Shown in pieces: positions 5,637 to 6,242 of a stretch of DNA of 6,242 nucleotides (position 1 is its first letter; every line of letters starts with the position of its first letter). Location of the stretch: positions 1 to 6,242 of the forward strand of contig CALIDR010000161.1 in NCBI GenBank assembly GCA_938022295.1, given 5' to 3'. The notes beneath the pieces were generated by a model. It ran no database searches. It had not been told where the DNA came from and saw only the letters and a program-made list of their open reading frames with translations. The translations under genes and the position numbers were made by a program. Source of the stretch: an uncultured Burkholderiaceae bacterium (lineage in GTDB: Bacteria; Pseudomonadota; Gammaproteobacteria; Burkholderiales; Burkholderiaceae_C).

Positions 5637-5664
5637 AATTGGGGCCGAAGCCCCGGCTTTCAAG
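5637..5664 (-). promoter_or_regulatory. Sigma32 (RpoH) promoter of grpE-dnaK
   Basis: On the minus strand the -35 is CTTGAAA (5658-5664), a perfect match to the E. coli sigma32 -35. A 13-base spacer follows, then CCCCAATT (5637-5644), close to CCCCATNT with one mismatch. Transcription would start near 5630, giving a leader of about 50 bases before grpE. The spacer and -10 contain a hairpin GGGGC-TTCG-GCCCC (5641-5654) with a stable UUCG-type loop, which would appear only in read-through RNA from hslR. Confidence 0.75.
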
Positions 5665-5728
5665 AGGGCCATCGTGCGCGGCGGCGACGGGCGCGGCTTC
5701 GAGACGCCGCGCGCGGCCCCGGAGGCGT

Positions 5729-6175
<447 letters not shown>

Positions 6176-6191
6176 CGGCGGCGATTGTCGG

Positions 6192-6242
6192 TCAGCGCGC
6201 GGGGCCGACGTCGGCCAGCGGCAGCCGCACGGTCGCCGTCAG
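6192..6242 (-). CDS. C-terminal end of an unidentified gene (possibly a sensor kinase)
   Basis: Reading the minus strand from the window edge, an open frame of 16 codons ends in TGA at 6192-6194, with residues LTATVRLPLADVGPAR. It stops 16 bases before the hslR start, typical operon spacing. The ATVRLPL string resembles the last beta strand of histidine-kinase ATPase domains, which often end in a similar TVxLRLPL pattern. Sixteen residues are too few to be sure, and it could be any protein or a chance frame. Confidence 0.4.
   Translation of the reverse strand: MTATVRLPLADVGPAR

Noticed and set aside
5048..5638. Longer GrpE starting at TTG 5638
   Set aside because: The TTG lies within the predicted sigma32 -10 and the added residues are unlike GrpE N-termini. 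ATG 5578 gives a normal length.
4953..5728. CIRCE/HrcA operator upstream of grpE or dnaK
   Set aside because: No TTAGCACTC-N9-GAGTGCTAA-like inverted repeat is present. The control sequences look sigma32-type instead.

Overview
The window is a stretch of high-GC bacterial chromosome, by eye well above 60% GC in the genes. DnaK, GrpE and DnaJ look betaproteobacterial, most likely Burkholderiales; I cannot fix the genus. The layout is one plus-strand gene on the left converging on a minus-strand heat-shock cluster that fills the rest.

Left edge (1-265): the first ~98 bases are less GC-rich and contain no recognisable gene. They run straight into the 3' half of a tRNA-Val(CAC) gene (99-143, CCA encoded) whose 5' half is missing. 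A strong intrinsic terminator follows. This is the arrangement left at the far end of an element integrated into a tRNA gene, so the chromosome probably resumes at about base 99. Next comes a sigma70-type promoter whose -10 lies inside a perfect LexA (SOS) operator. It abuts the ATG of a PA0069-family radical SAM protein (266-1411), which suggests a damage-inducible and possibly leaderless gene.

Right part (1431-6242, all minus strand): in transcription order this holds the last codons of an unidentified gene, hslR (Hsp15), grpE, dnaK, a four-helix-bundle (S23/IVP family) gene, and dnaJ. DnaK is the Hsp70 chaperone, DnaJ delivers substrate and stimulates its ATPase, GrpE exchanges its nucleotide, and Hsp15 rescues stalled 50S subunits after heat shock. 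A convincing sigma32-type promoter precedes grpE, and a weaker one carrying the same 11-bp -35 block precedes dnaK.

The most unusual feature is between dnaK and dnaJ. A ~440-bp cassette encodes a four-helix-bundle protein and is bounded by inverted arrays of a 7-bp unit (RATGACG / CGTCATY). One array supplies the dnaK stop codon and the other ends just upstream of the dnaJ start, leaving dnaJ with a weak ribosome binding site. It looks like a small mobile or IVS-like unit inserted inside a core chaperone operon.
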